Of a stretch of DNA of 5,786 nt, positions 1-5,028 are shown piece by piece (the first letter of the stretch is position 1; each line of letters opens with the position of its first letter). The translations under genes were made by a program, and so were the position numbers. The notes beneath the pieces were generated by a model. That model was not told the origin of the DNA. It worked only from the letters and a program-made list of their open reading frames with translations, and did no database searches. The DNA comes from Pseudomonadota bacterium. Lineage in GTDB: Bacteria; Pseudomonadota; Alphaproteobacteria; Rhizobiales; Xanthobacteraceae. The stretch covers positions 1 through 5,786 of the forward strand of contig JAEWHY010000082.1 of NCBI GenBank assembly GCA_023387555.1, in the 5' to 3' direction.

Positions 1-311
1 ACATGGGACTGCGCGATATCGCCGCGCTTGCGGAAGCGATCATCGACGCCGCGCGGCTCGGCATCGATGTCGGTGCGGTATCGGTGCTGGAGCGCTATCA
101 GCGTTGGCGGCGGTTCGACACCATGGCGATGGGGATCGCCACCGACGGGCTGAACCGGCTGTTCTCCAACAATTCCGACGTGCTGCGGCTGGTCCGCGAT
201 GTCGGCCTCGGGCTGGTCGACCGGATGCCGAACCTGAAGGGCTTCTTCATTCGCGAGGCCGCCGGTCTGACCGGCGACGTGCCGAAGCTCTTGAAGGGCG
301 AGGCGCTTTAA
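1..311 (+). CDS. UbiH/UbiF/COQ6-family FAD-dependent hydroxylase, C-terminal part (5' end outside window)
   Basis: This is the last ~103 codons of a class A flavoprotein monooxygenase. Such enzymes hydroxylate the aromatic ring of ubiquinone precursors using FAD, NAD(P)H and O2. The visible part opens at the family's third FAD-contact region (GLRDIAALAEAI, normally preceded by a GQGLN-type stretch). It continues through the usual helical tail, with the YQRWRRFDT segment, the LNRLFSN segment and the LVDRMPNLKGFFIREAAGL segment, and ends LLKGEAL then TAA. The ATG at position 3 is an internal methionine: full-length members are ~400 residues and the missing N-terminus carries the GxGxxG dinucleotide fold. 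Which ring position is hydroxylated (UbiH, UbiF, UbiI or UbiL role) cannot be told from this tail. It converges with the downstream hydrolase gene and the two stop codons overlap. Confidence 0.88.
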   Translation, partial: MGLRDIAALAEAIIDAARLGIDVGAVSVLERYQRWRRFDTMAMGIATDGLNRLFSNNSDVLRLVRDVGLGLVDRMPNLKGFFIREAAGLTGDVPKLLKGEAL

Positions 312-1282
312 CGGTCGACCGAGCGGATGAACGCCACGAGCGCCGGCATCAGTGCCGGATCGAGCGGCGCCCCAGGATTGCTGTAGAGCGCGAGGTTGCC
401 CTCGCGATCCGCGGGCGACACTTTCAGCGTGTGATTGGCCTCAGGCAGCAGCAGCGCCTGCGCATCGTGTCGCGCGGCGCGCAGGGCGTCGAAATCCGTC
501 GCCGACACCTGCAGGTCGCGGCCCGCATGGACGATCAGCACCGGGGCTTTCGACTGCGCGAGCGCGGCGGCCGGATCGAAATTGCCGATCGACATCAGGA
601 ACGGCTGCACCGAAGGCCGGAACAGGCCGGCGAGTTGCGGGGGAAGATTGCCGACAGCTTTGCCCGCAGCGAGCGAATCGAGAATGGCGTTGGCGCTGGC
701 ATCGAGATCGGCCGGCAGCCGTTCCTTGAGCTGACCGCGCATCACCTGCAGATAGGTGCGCCCCGGCGTTGCCAGCAGAACCAGTCCCGCAACCGGCACG
801 CGCTTGGCGGCGGCGAGTGCAATCAGCCCGCCTTCGCTGTGTCCGGCGATCAGCACCGATGAGACATCCGGACGGGCGGCGAGGCTTTGCACCGCCGTGA
901 GCGCATCATCGACGAAATGATCGAAATTCACCTCGTCCTCGCGCGTGACCAGCGGCCGGCTTTCCGCAACACCGCGCTTGTCGTAGCGAAGCGACAGGAT
1001 GCCGTTGTCGGCGAGGCCCGCGGCGAGGAACTTGTAGCTGTCGGTGTGAAGCGCAGGCGGAGAGCCGGGCCCGTTGCCGTTACGGTCGGTCGGTCCAGAG
1101 CCGGCAACGATCAGCACGGCGGGACCGCGCGCGTGATCGCGCGGTTTGGCGATAGTGCCATGAAGGCCGCCGACGGACCATGGCTCTTCGATCATCTGCG
1201 CCTCCGCTTGATTCGCCTCCGCCGCCATGACCGATGCTGCAATCAGCGAGGCCGCGAGGATTTTCCCGATCCGGTCTCGCAT
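308..1282 (-). CDS. Secreted alpha/beta-fold serine hydrolase
   Basis: The product is 324 aa, an alpha/beta hydrolase probably exported to the periplasm. Residues 1-28 form a Sec-type signal peptide: basic start MRDRIGK, an alanine-rich hydrophobic core, and an AEA|Q cleavage site. The mature enzyme has an oxyanion-region motif (GSGPTDRNGN, 61-70), a RYDKRG strand (99-104), the nucleophile elbow GHSEGG (147-152, Ser149), a probable acid Asp256 in HAGRD, and His284 in EANHT. This is a complete Ser-Asp-His triad in the expected order. GHSEGG and an early DRNGN are typical of S33/dienelactone-hydrolase-like esterases, but the substrate cannot be inferred. The start is supported by GAGG (1294-1291) placed 8 nt before the ATG. 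That Shine-Dalgarno overlaps the GST stop codon, which suggests coupled translation as the second gene of a two-gene unit. Confidence 0.9.
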   Translation of the reverse strand: MRDRIGKILAASLIAASVMAAEANQAEAQMIEEPWSVGGLHGTIAKPRDHARGPAVLIVAGSGPTDRNGNGPGSPPALHTDSYKFLAAGLADNGILSLRYDKRGVAESRPLVTREDEVNFDHFVDDALTAVQSLAARPDVSSVLIAGHSEGGLIALAAAKRVPVAGLVLLATPGRTYLQVMRGQLKERLPADLDASANAILDSLAAGKAVGNLPPQLAGLFRPSVQPFLMSIGNFDPAAALAQSKAPVLIVHAGRDLQVSATDFDALRAARHDAQALLLPEANHTLKVSPADREGNLALYSNPGAPLDPALMPALVAFIRSVDR

Positions 1283-1292
1283 GAATGACGCC

Positions 1293-1916
1293 TCACGTCA
1301 GCGGGATCGAGCCGACGTGATCCTGGAATGCCTGCCGCTTTTCGATCTGCGCGTACCAGCGTTCGAGATGCGGCATGTGGGGCCGCTCCGGACACAGTTG
1401 GCGGAAGCGGTATGCCATCACGCCGACCGGGATGTCGCCCATCGAGAAGCTTTCGCCGGCGACATAGGCGGTGCGCGCCAGTTGCGCATCGAGGATCTTC
1501 ATCGCCTCGGTGGTCTTGCGCTGCGATTCTGCGATCGCCGCCATGTCGCGCTTCTCGGCGGGCGTGCGAATCAGCCCCCAGAACGCGTGGAAGATCGCCG
1601 GTCCGACCAGCGACACCTGCCAGTCCATCCATTGGTTGGCGAGCGCGATGGCCTTTGCGTCCGCCGGCTCGAGCGTCCCGGCGCCATAGCTGCGCGCCAG
1701 ATAGCGCACGATCGCATTGGATTCCCAGAGGATGAAATCGCCCTCGACCAGCGTCGGCACGAGGCCGTTCGGATTCATCGCCAGATAATCCGGCTCCTTG
1801 TTCTTGCCGAAGGCGCCGCCGACATCGAAGCGTTCGTGCTTCAAATTCAGTTCGCCGACGGCCCACATCGCCTTCTGCACGTTCGACGACGTGTTGCGTC
1901 CGTAGATTTTCAGCAT
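1293..1916 (-). CDS. Glutathione S-transferase family protein
   Basis: The product is 207 aa, a two-domain cytosolic GST. The N-terminal thioredoxin-like domain starts directly at MLKIYGRNTSSNVQK, where Ser10 or Ser11 is the likely thiolate-stabilising residue. It continues with NPNGLVPTL (48-56, cis-Pro54) and the glutathione gamma-glutamyl contact pair Glu65-Ser66 in WESNAIVRYL. The C-terminal helical domain has the N-capping motif S158-M-G-D161 followed by IPVG. A longer reading from ATG at 1943 would add nine residues (MAVSLAGGN). I chose 1916 because the first beta-strand of the family begins at MLKIY, and because GGTGGA lies just upstream, although its spacing is short. The role is presumably conjugation or reduction of electrophiles; the substrate is unknown. 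The hydrolase gene starts 10 nt downstream, so the pair is probably co-transcribed and translationally coupled. Confidence 0.92.
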   Translation of the reverse strand: MLKIYGRNTSSNVQKAMWAVGELNLKHERFDVGGAFGKNKEPDYLAMNPNGLVPTLVEGDFILWESNAIVRYLARSYGAGTLEPADAKAIALANQWMDWQVSLVGPAIFHAFWGLIRTPAEKRDMAAIAESQRKTTEAMKILDAQLARTAYVAGESFSMGDIPVGVMAYRFRQLCPERPHMPHLERWYAQIEKRQAFQDHVGSIPLT

Positions 1917-1964
1917 GTTTCCACCCGCGAGCGACACGGCCATCGGTCGCTTCGTTATGGCCGG

Positions 1965-1996
1965 TATCTAGACCTGCAGATGAAGCCCCGGGTCAA
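1965..1996 (-). promoter_or_regulatory. Possible weak promoter for the GST-hydrolase pair
   Basis: Reading the - strand, TTGACC (1996-1991, five of six matches to the -35 consensus) is followed after 20 nt by TAGATA (1970-1965, three of six matches to the -10 consensus). The spacing is too long and the -10 is poor, so this is only a candidate. It lies in the 118-bp gap upstream of the GST gene, the only place for a local promoter. Its -35 falls inside the hairpin at 1988-2002. Confidence 0.18.
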
Positions 1997-2023
1997 GCCC
2001 GGAGCCGAGGACCGCGCATGCGG
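1986..2023. repeat. Tandem GC-rich palindromes between Trm112-like and GST genes
   Basis: Two adjacent hairpin-forming palindromes lie just downstream of the Trm112-like stop codon. One is CCGGG (1988-1992), loop TCAAG, CCCGG (1998-2002). The other is CCGC (2012-2015), loop GCAT, GCGG (2020-2023). No U-tract follows on the - strand, so this is not a textbook intrinsic terminator. A CCGGG-TCAAG-CCCGG core resembles dispersed palindromic intergenic elements often seen in Bradyrhizobium-type genomes. I see only this copy in the window. It could act as a transcript-end stabiliser or a weak terminator for the upstream unit. Confidence 0.4.
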
Positions 2024-2034
2024 GGGCTCGCGGC

Positions 2035-2238
2035 TCAATCCAGCCGCCGCGCCTCTTCCGCCAGCATGATCGGAATGCCGTCGCGGATCGGATAGGCGAG
2101 CCGGGCGCTGCGCGAGATCAGCTCCTGCTTCACCGGATCGTATTCCAGCGTCGCCTTGGTCAGCGGGCAGACAAGAATTTCGAGCAGCTTCGGATCGACC
2201 CTGTTGCCGCTGGTCTTGTCGTCGGACATCTCGGACAT
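2035..2238 (-). CDS. Trm112-like (UPF0434/YcaR family) small protein
   Basis: The product is 67 aa and matches the bacterial Trm112/UPF0434 family over nearly its whole length. It shows DPKLLEILVCPLTKATLEY (15-33), then ELISRSARLAYPIRDGIPIML, with the highly conserved YPIRDGIPIML signature near the C-terminus. In eukaryotes and archaea Trm112 activates and stabilises several tRNA, rRNA and release-factor methyltransferases. The bacterial role is not established, and a partner methyltransferase is not visible here. Only one cysteine is present (Cys24 in VCP), so the zinc knuckle of Trm112 cannot form. The start at 2238 is fixed by a perfect AGGAGG (2252-2247) with an 8-nt spacer. It begins 21 nt after the LON-domain gene's TAG, so the two are almost certainly co-transcribed. 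Confidence 0.93.
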   Translation of the reverse strand: MSEMSDDKTSGNRVDPKLLEILVCPLTKATLEYDPVKQELISRSARLAYPIRDGIPIMLAEEARRLD

Positions 2239-2246
2239 CGAATCTT

Positions 2247-2252
2247 CCTCCT
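2247..2252 (-). promoter_or_regulatory. Consensus Shine-Dalgarno AGGAGG for the Trm112-like gene
   Basis: AGGAGG on the - strand lies 8 nt upstream of the ATG at 2238, inside the 21-nt gap after the LON-domain gene. It is the strongest Shine-Dalgarno in the window. It selects ATG 2238 over the in-frame ATG three codons later (2229). It suggests this small protein is translated at a higher rate than its operon neighbours. Confidence 0.8.
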
Positions 2253-2259
2253 TGCCGCG

Positions 2260-2934
2260 CTACTGCAGCGGCGTCTCGCCGTCGGTGCGATTCTTGGCGA
2301 GTTCGATTTCGGTCACCGCGACCAGGATTTCCGCGCGCGTCTTCAGATCGGGCGCTTCCAGCAGCGCCTGCTTCTCCGCCGAGCCGTAGGGCGACATCAT
2401 TGCGAGCGCATTGACTAGGGCTTCATTGGGCGCACTCTCGATGCCCTCCCAGTCGGCCTTGAGATTGTTGGCGGTGAGAAATTCCGCGAGCGTGCGCAGC
2501 AGGGTCTTGCGGTCGACCGCGTCCTCGCCCTTGCGAGCGACGAAATCGTCCGCGAACGGCGCGTAGGTGACGCGACACTGGCGGTAGGCGGTTGCGACCT
2601 CCAGCTCCTCCTCGACGCGGAACCGCGACACGCCGGTGAGCTGCAGCAGATAACGGCCGTCGCCGCTCTCGGCGATCTGGGTAATACGGCCGACGCATCC
2701 GACCTTGAAGAGATTCGGCTTGTTCTCGGGGCCCGGATGCGCGGAGTCCGGCTGGATCATGCCGATCAGCCGGTGGCGCGAGGCCAGCGCATCGTCGACC
2801 ATAGCGAGATAGCGTGGCTCGAAGATATTCAGCGGCATCTGGCCGCGCGGCAGCAGCAGCGCGCCGGGCAACGGAAACACCGGGATGATTTCCGGCAGCT
2901 CCACAGGTCCGTGATAAGCCGCATTCATGGGCAT
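2260..2934 (-). CDS. Stand-alone LON substrate-binding-domain protein
   Basis: The product is 224 aa with the N-terminal (LON, PF02190-type) domain of Lon protease only. The AAA+ ATPase and Ser-Lys peptidase parts are absent, so it cannot be a protease by itself. The diagnostic opening runs through residues 16-43: IIPVFPLPGALLLPRGQ, then MPLNIFEPRYLAM. It is followed by IGMIQPD, the GCVGRITQIAESGDGRYLL strand region and GVSRFRV, then a helical C-terminal half with KADWEGIESAPNEALVNALAMMSPYG. That architecture is normal for the alphaproteobacterial family. The biochemical role is unknown; substrate or peptide binding is inferred from the domain. The start at 2934 has GGAG (2945-2942) 7 nt upstream. 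It lies 82 nt downstream of cnoX and 21 nt upstream of the Trm112-like gene, consistent with one transcription unit. Confidence 0.93.
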   Translation of the reverse strand: MPMNAAYHGPVELPEIIPVFPLPGALLLPRGQMPLNIFEPRYLAMVDDALASRHRLIGMIQPDSAHPGPENKPNLFKVGCVGRITQIAESGDGRYLLQLTGVSRFRVEEELEVATAYRQCRVTYAPFADDFVARKGEDAVDRKTLLRTLAEFLTANNLKADWEGIESAPNEALVNALAMMSPYGSAEKQALLEAPDLKTRAEILVAVTEIELAKNRTDGETPLQ

Positions 2935-2997
2935 CGCCGCACTCCGCCCTTCGCGATAACTTGAACGCCAAACGAAACGACAAGAAATCGAACGCGT

Positions 2998-3010
2998 TCC
3001 GGCCCCCGGA
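2998..3010 (-). terminator. Short GC hairpin after cnoX (attenuator or partial terminator candidate)
   Basis: TCCGG and CCGGA arms (5 bp) enclose a 3-nt loop, beginning 6 nt past the cnoX TGA. The following - strand sequence is moderately T-rich (GATTTCTTG) but has no clean U-run. If functional it would reduce rather than stop read-through into the LON-domain gene. It is a weak candidate. Confidence 0.25.
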
Positions 3011-3016
3011 GCGCGA

Positions 3017-3940
3017 TCAAGCGAACAGCACCGATGACAGCCGCTTGCGCCCGTTCAGGGTCGCTTCGTCGGTCGGACCCCAGGCGTCGAACAGCTGAAC
3101 CAGCTGCTTGCGGGCGCCGTCGTCGTTCCATTTGCGGTCGCGCCTGACGATCTCGACCAGCTGGTCGATCGCGCCCTCGCGGTTCCCCGCGGCGTTGAGT
3201 GCCAGCGCGAGGTCGAAACGTGCCTGGTAATCCTTCGGGTCGGCGGCGACCTTCGCCTCGAGGTCGGCCACCGGGCCGAGATTCTTGGTCTGCTCGGCAA
3301 GCTCGATCGCGGCCCGCGCCGCGGCGACCGCGGGATCGCCCTGCTTGCCTTCCGGGATCATCTCGAGCGTCTTCTTGGCCTGCTCGACATTGCCGGTGCC
3401 GACATAGCAGCGCGCGAGGCCGGCCATCGCCTGGACGTTCGACGAATCCTGCTGCAGCAGATGCGCGTAGAGCTCGGCCGCGCCGGCAAAATCATTCTCG
3501 GCGAGCGCCGCATCGGCCGCCGCCAGCGCATCCTTCTCCTCGCCGCCGACCCGGTCCTTGATCAGCCGCTCGACGAATTCGGTGATCTGCTTCTCCGGCA
3601 GCGCGCCGAGGAAGCCGTCGATCGGCTGGCCGTTGACGAAGGCGAGCACGGCGGGGATCGACTGGATCCCCATCTGCTGGGCGATCTGCTGGAAGATCTG
3701 CGGATGCTCGTCGATGTTCATCTTGACGAGCTTGAGCTTGCCCTTGGCGGCCTTGACGACTTTTTCCAGCGCCGGGGTCAGCTGCTTGCAGGGCCCGCAC
3801 CACGGCGCCCAGAAGTCCACCAGGACCGGGCGCTTCTTGCTCTCCTCGACGACGTCCTTGACGAAGGTCTGGGTGGTGGTGTCCGCGATCAAGTCTGACG
3901 CGGGCGCGGCGTTCGGCGCCTCGCCAAAATTCTGCAGCAT
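3017..3940 (-). CDS. cnoX: CnoX-type chaperedoxin (thioredoxin domain fused to TPR repeats)
   Basis: The product is 307 aa, a co-chaperone of the CnoX/YbbN family. The N-terminal thioredoxin domain (about 20-130) has VLVDFWAPWCGPC with the redox pair Cys48/Cys51 and the cis-proline loop SIPAVLAFVNGQ. The rest is TPR-like helices (ENDFAGAAELYAHLL; VQAMAGLARCYVGTGNVEQA; YQARFDLALALNAAGNREGA). It ends with the family tail (WGPTDEATLNGRKRLSSVLF). In E. coli the homologue protects proteins from oxidative aggregation, hands them to GroEL and DnaK, and lacks the resolving CXXC. The intact WCGPC here matches the redox-active alphaproteobacterial type. The start is ATG 3940, not the in-frame TTG 3949: AAGGA (3954-3950) sits 9 nt before the ATG but directly abuts the TTG. 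It heads the probable cnoX-LON-Trm112 unit and has its own promoter. Confidence 0.93.
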   Translation of the reverse strand: MLQNFGEAPNAAPASDLIADTTTQTFVKDVVEESKKRPVLVDFWAPWCGPCKQLTPALEKVVKAAKGKLKLVKMNIDEHPQIFQQIAQQMGIQSIPAVLAFVNGQPIDGFLGALPEKQITEFVERLIKDRVGGEEKDALAAADAALAENDFAGAAELYAHLLQQDSSNVQAMAGLARCYVGTGNVEQAKKTLEMIPEGKQGDPAVAAARAAIELAEQTKNLGPVADLEAKVAADPKDYQARFDLALALNAAGNREGAIDQLVEIVRRDRKWNDDGARKQLVQLFDAWGPTDEATLNGRKRLSSVLFA

Positions 3941-3949
3941 TGTCAGCAA

Positions 3950-3954
3950 TCCTT
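3950..3954 (-). promoter_or_regulatory. Shine-Dalgarno AAGGA that decides the cnoX start
   Basis: AAGGA on the - strand has a 9-nt spacer to ATG 3940 and no spacer to the alternative TTG 3949. The longer reading (extra residues M/L-L-T) is therefore implausible. Confidence 0.7.
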
Positions 3955-3996
3955 GCGGGGCGAAGTTACCCCTGTCGGGCTCGATTGGATCAGGTC

Positions 3997-4026
3997 ATTA
4001 AATGGCGAGAAAGACCTCAATTTCAA
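3997..4026 (-). promoter_or_regulatory. Promoter of the cnoX operon, with heat-shock-like features
   Basis: On the - strand TTGAAA (4026-4021) and TTTAAT (4002-3997) are separated by 18 nt. Each matches the sigma-70 consensus at five of six positions. Transcription would start near 3990, giving a ~50-nt leader before ATG 3940. The same DNA also reads as TTGAAA, 13 nt, CGCCATTTA, which resembles the E. coli sigma-32 pattern (TTGAA ... CCCCATtTa). That would suit a stress chaperone. It lies in the 91-bp gap after proX, so cnoX need not depend on proX transcription. Confidence 0.5.
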
Positions 4027-4031
4027 TCCAG

Positions 4032-4538
4032 TCAATCCCCCGTCGGCGCTGAGACCCGCTCGATCAGCGGAACATGTCCGGTGGCGCCAGCAAATTTCAC
4101 CAGATCGTCACGCGCGATCGAGGTTGTCATGGTGTTGACCAGCGGATGGAAGTTGAGGAGGGGCCGTTCCATCATCGCGGCGTCGAACACCGGCGTGACC
4201 CGGCGGTCCCGGTCGTTGATCAGGGCGAAGGGCGTCACCGAGCCCGGCTCGACGCCGAGCGCCTCCCGCAAGAGGTCGGCCGAACCGAAGGAGACCCGCC
4301 CGCTGCCGATGATTCCGGGCAGGGTCTTCAGGTTCACCCGCGCGTCCTCGAGCAGGACCACGAGATAGAGCGTCCCGCGGGTGTCCTTGAGGAACAAATT
4401 CTTGCTGTGGCCCCCCGGCAGCCGGTCCACGAGCCCTCGCGACTCCGCCACGGTGAACAACGGGGGGTGCGAAACGGTCTGATGGGGGATGGCCAGGCGG
4501 TCGAGGAAGGCGAACAGGTCGTCGGGCGTGGCGGGCAT
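4032..4538 (-). CDS. proX: ProX-type prolyl-tRNA editing deacylase (YbaK/ProXp family)
   Basis: The product is 168 aa, a stand-alone trans-editing enzyme related to the INS domain of prolyl-tRNA synthetase. It hydrolyses mischarged Ala-tRNA(Pro) in the cytoplasm. Visible hallmarks are HPPLFTVAES (24-33), GGHSKNLFLKD (42-52, with the conserved Lys46), VSFGSADLL, the GXXXP substrate loop GSVTP (99-103) leading into FALIND, and the near-diagnostic NFHPLVNTMTTSI (129-141). The frame stays open far upstream, through the tRNA gene, but homology begins at MPATPDDLFAFL, so ATG 4538 is chosen. The ribosome binding site is weak: upstream is CCATTTTCCGCAA, with no good purine tract. By analogy with alphaproteobacteria whose ProRS lacks the INS domain, this enzyme probably supplies the missing proofreading. 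It is followed 91 nt later by cnoX. Confidence 0.93.
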   Translation of the reverse strand: MPATPDDLFAFLDRLAIPHQTVSHPPLFTVAESRGLVDRLPGGHSKNLFLKDTRGTLYLVVLLEDARVNLKTLPGIIGSGRVSFGSADLLREALGVEPGSVTPFALINDRDRRVTPVFDAAMMERPLLNFHPLVNTMTTSIARDDLVKFAGATGHVPLIERVSAPTGD

Positions 4539-4670
4539 TTGCGGAAAATGGCGGGATCGGGAACTGAATGGCGTCCGCCTTCTATTATTTCTGCGCTTGT
4601 AGTTGCAATGCCGTGGACCATTTGGCATAGGAAGGCCGCCCGGCGACGGAATCGCCGCCGGAGCACGGAT
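4539..4670. promoter_or_regulatory. Divergent intergenic region between proX (-) and tRNA-Gly (+)
   Basis: These 132 bp must carry promoters in both directions. The palindromic hexamer TTGCAA (4603-4608) can serve as a -35 on either strand. For the tRNA it is followed after 17 nt by CATAGG (4626-4631), a poor -10. For proX the AT-rich block TCTATTATTT (4581-4590, AAATAATAGA on the - strand) is the only plausible -10 area, but its spacing is short. A perfect 6-bp hairpin (CGGCGA, loop CGGAA, TCGCCG; 4641-4657) lies in the presumed tRNA leader. No coding sequence is evident. Confidence 0.35.
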
Positions 4671-4745
<75 letters not shown>

Positions 4746-4754
4746 AATTTGGCA

Positions 4755-4768
4755 GTCCCTTCCGGGAC
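4755..4768 (+). terminator. Hairpin in the tRNA-Gly trailer, weak terminator candidate
   Basis: A perfect 5-bp stem GTCCC/GGGAC with a TTCC tetraloop starts 10 nt after the tRNA CCA and is followed by ATTCT. The U-content is too low for a confident intrinsic terminator call, but the position fits the end of a monocistronic tRNA transcript. Confidence 0.3.
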
Positions 4769-4956
4769 ATTCTCGACAGAACAGCGTTCGGAGCCGGTAG
4801 CGCTTCGCCCATCGGGCGAGCGGCTTTGCGCAATCGCGCAGCGGCACATCCCGGACGGCGGCTTGCCCGCGTAGCGCCGGCTCCTTCGCCGCATTCGGTG
4901 TTCCGGGTTCCTCGCAGCATCGCCACAAGCCGCCGGATCGAGTCAATGCAGTTCTG

Positions 4957-4987
4957 TTGACGGACTTCATGGCCGGGATCATAGAAT
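4957..4987 (+). promoter_or_regulatory. Promoter candidate for the SBP gene
   Basis: TTGACG (4957-4962, five of six) precedes TAGAAT (4982-4987, five of six) by 19 nt, slightly longer than ideal. Transcription would begin near 4994, ~35 nt before the TTG start. An in-frame ATG at 4969 lies between the two hexamers and would not be transcribed from this promoter, which supports the TTG start. Confidence 0.4.
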
Positions 4988-5016
4988 CGGACTGCCGTCA
5001 GGCGATCTCGCCTGGA

Positions 5017-5021
5017 AGGAG
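5017..5021 (+). promoter_or_regulatory. Strong Shine-Dalgarno that decides the TTG start of the SBP gene
   Basis: AGGAG sits within a GGAAGGAGAG purine run (5014-5023) and has a 7-nt spacer to TTG at 5029. No comparable purine tract serves the alternative ATG at 4969. Confidence 0.75.
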
Positions 5022-5028
5022 AGCAACC

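Larger units (their letters stand above)
4746..5028. other. Structured intergenic region, no supported gene
   Basis: These 283 bp between tRNA-Gly and the SBP gene hold no credible CDS. Reading frames crossing them either run through the tRNA or are antisense to the SBP. Three short hairpins follow the tRNA: GTCCC/GGGAC (4755-4768, loop TTCC); a bulged CGCT-t-CGCCC paired with GGGCGAGCG (4801-4822), followed by GCTTT; and TGCGC/GCGCA (4827-4840, loop AATC). They may serve in tRNA 3' trailer processing or termination. The right end carries a promoter candidate and the SBP ribosome binding site. Confidence 0.5.

Noticed and set aside
104..862. 252-codon + strand open frame opposite the hydrolase.
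   Set aside because: Its Arg/Gln/His-rich composition is typical of antisense frames, and it overlaps both the UbiH tail and the hydrolase triad regions.
1917..1943. ATG 1943 as the GST start.
   Set aside because: It adds nine residues before the first conserved beta-strand, with only a weak GAAG upstream. It cannot be fully excluded.
1227..2069. 280-codon + strand open frame opposite the GST gene.
   Set aside because: It is a shadow of GC-rich coding DNA: Arg/His-rich translation without domain features, wholly antisense to a clear GST.
3941..3949. TTG at 3949 as the cnoX start.
   Set aside because: The AAGGA Shine-Dalgarno directly abuts this TTG, but is correctly spaced for ATG 3940.
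3461..4001. + strand frames opposite cnoX and 4074-4691 opposite proX.
   Set aside because: They are antisense shadows of well-supported genes and show no recognisable motifs.
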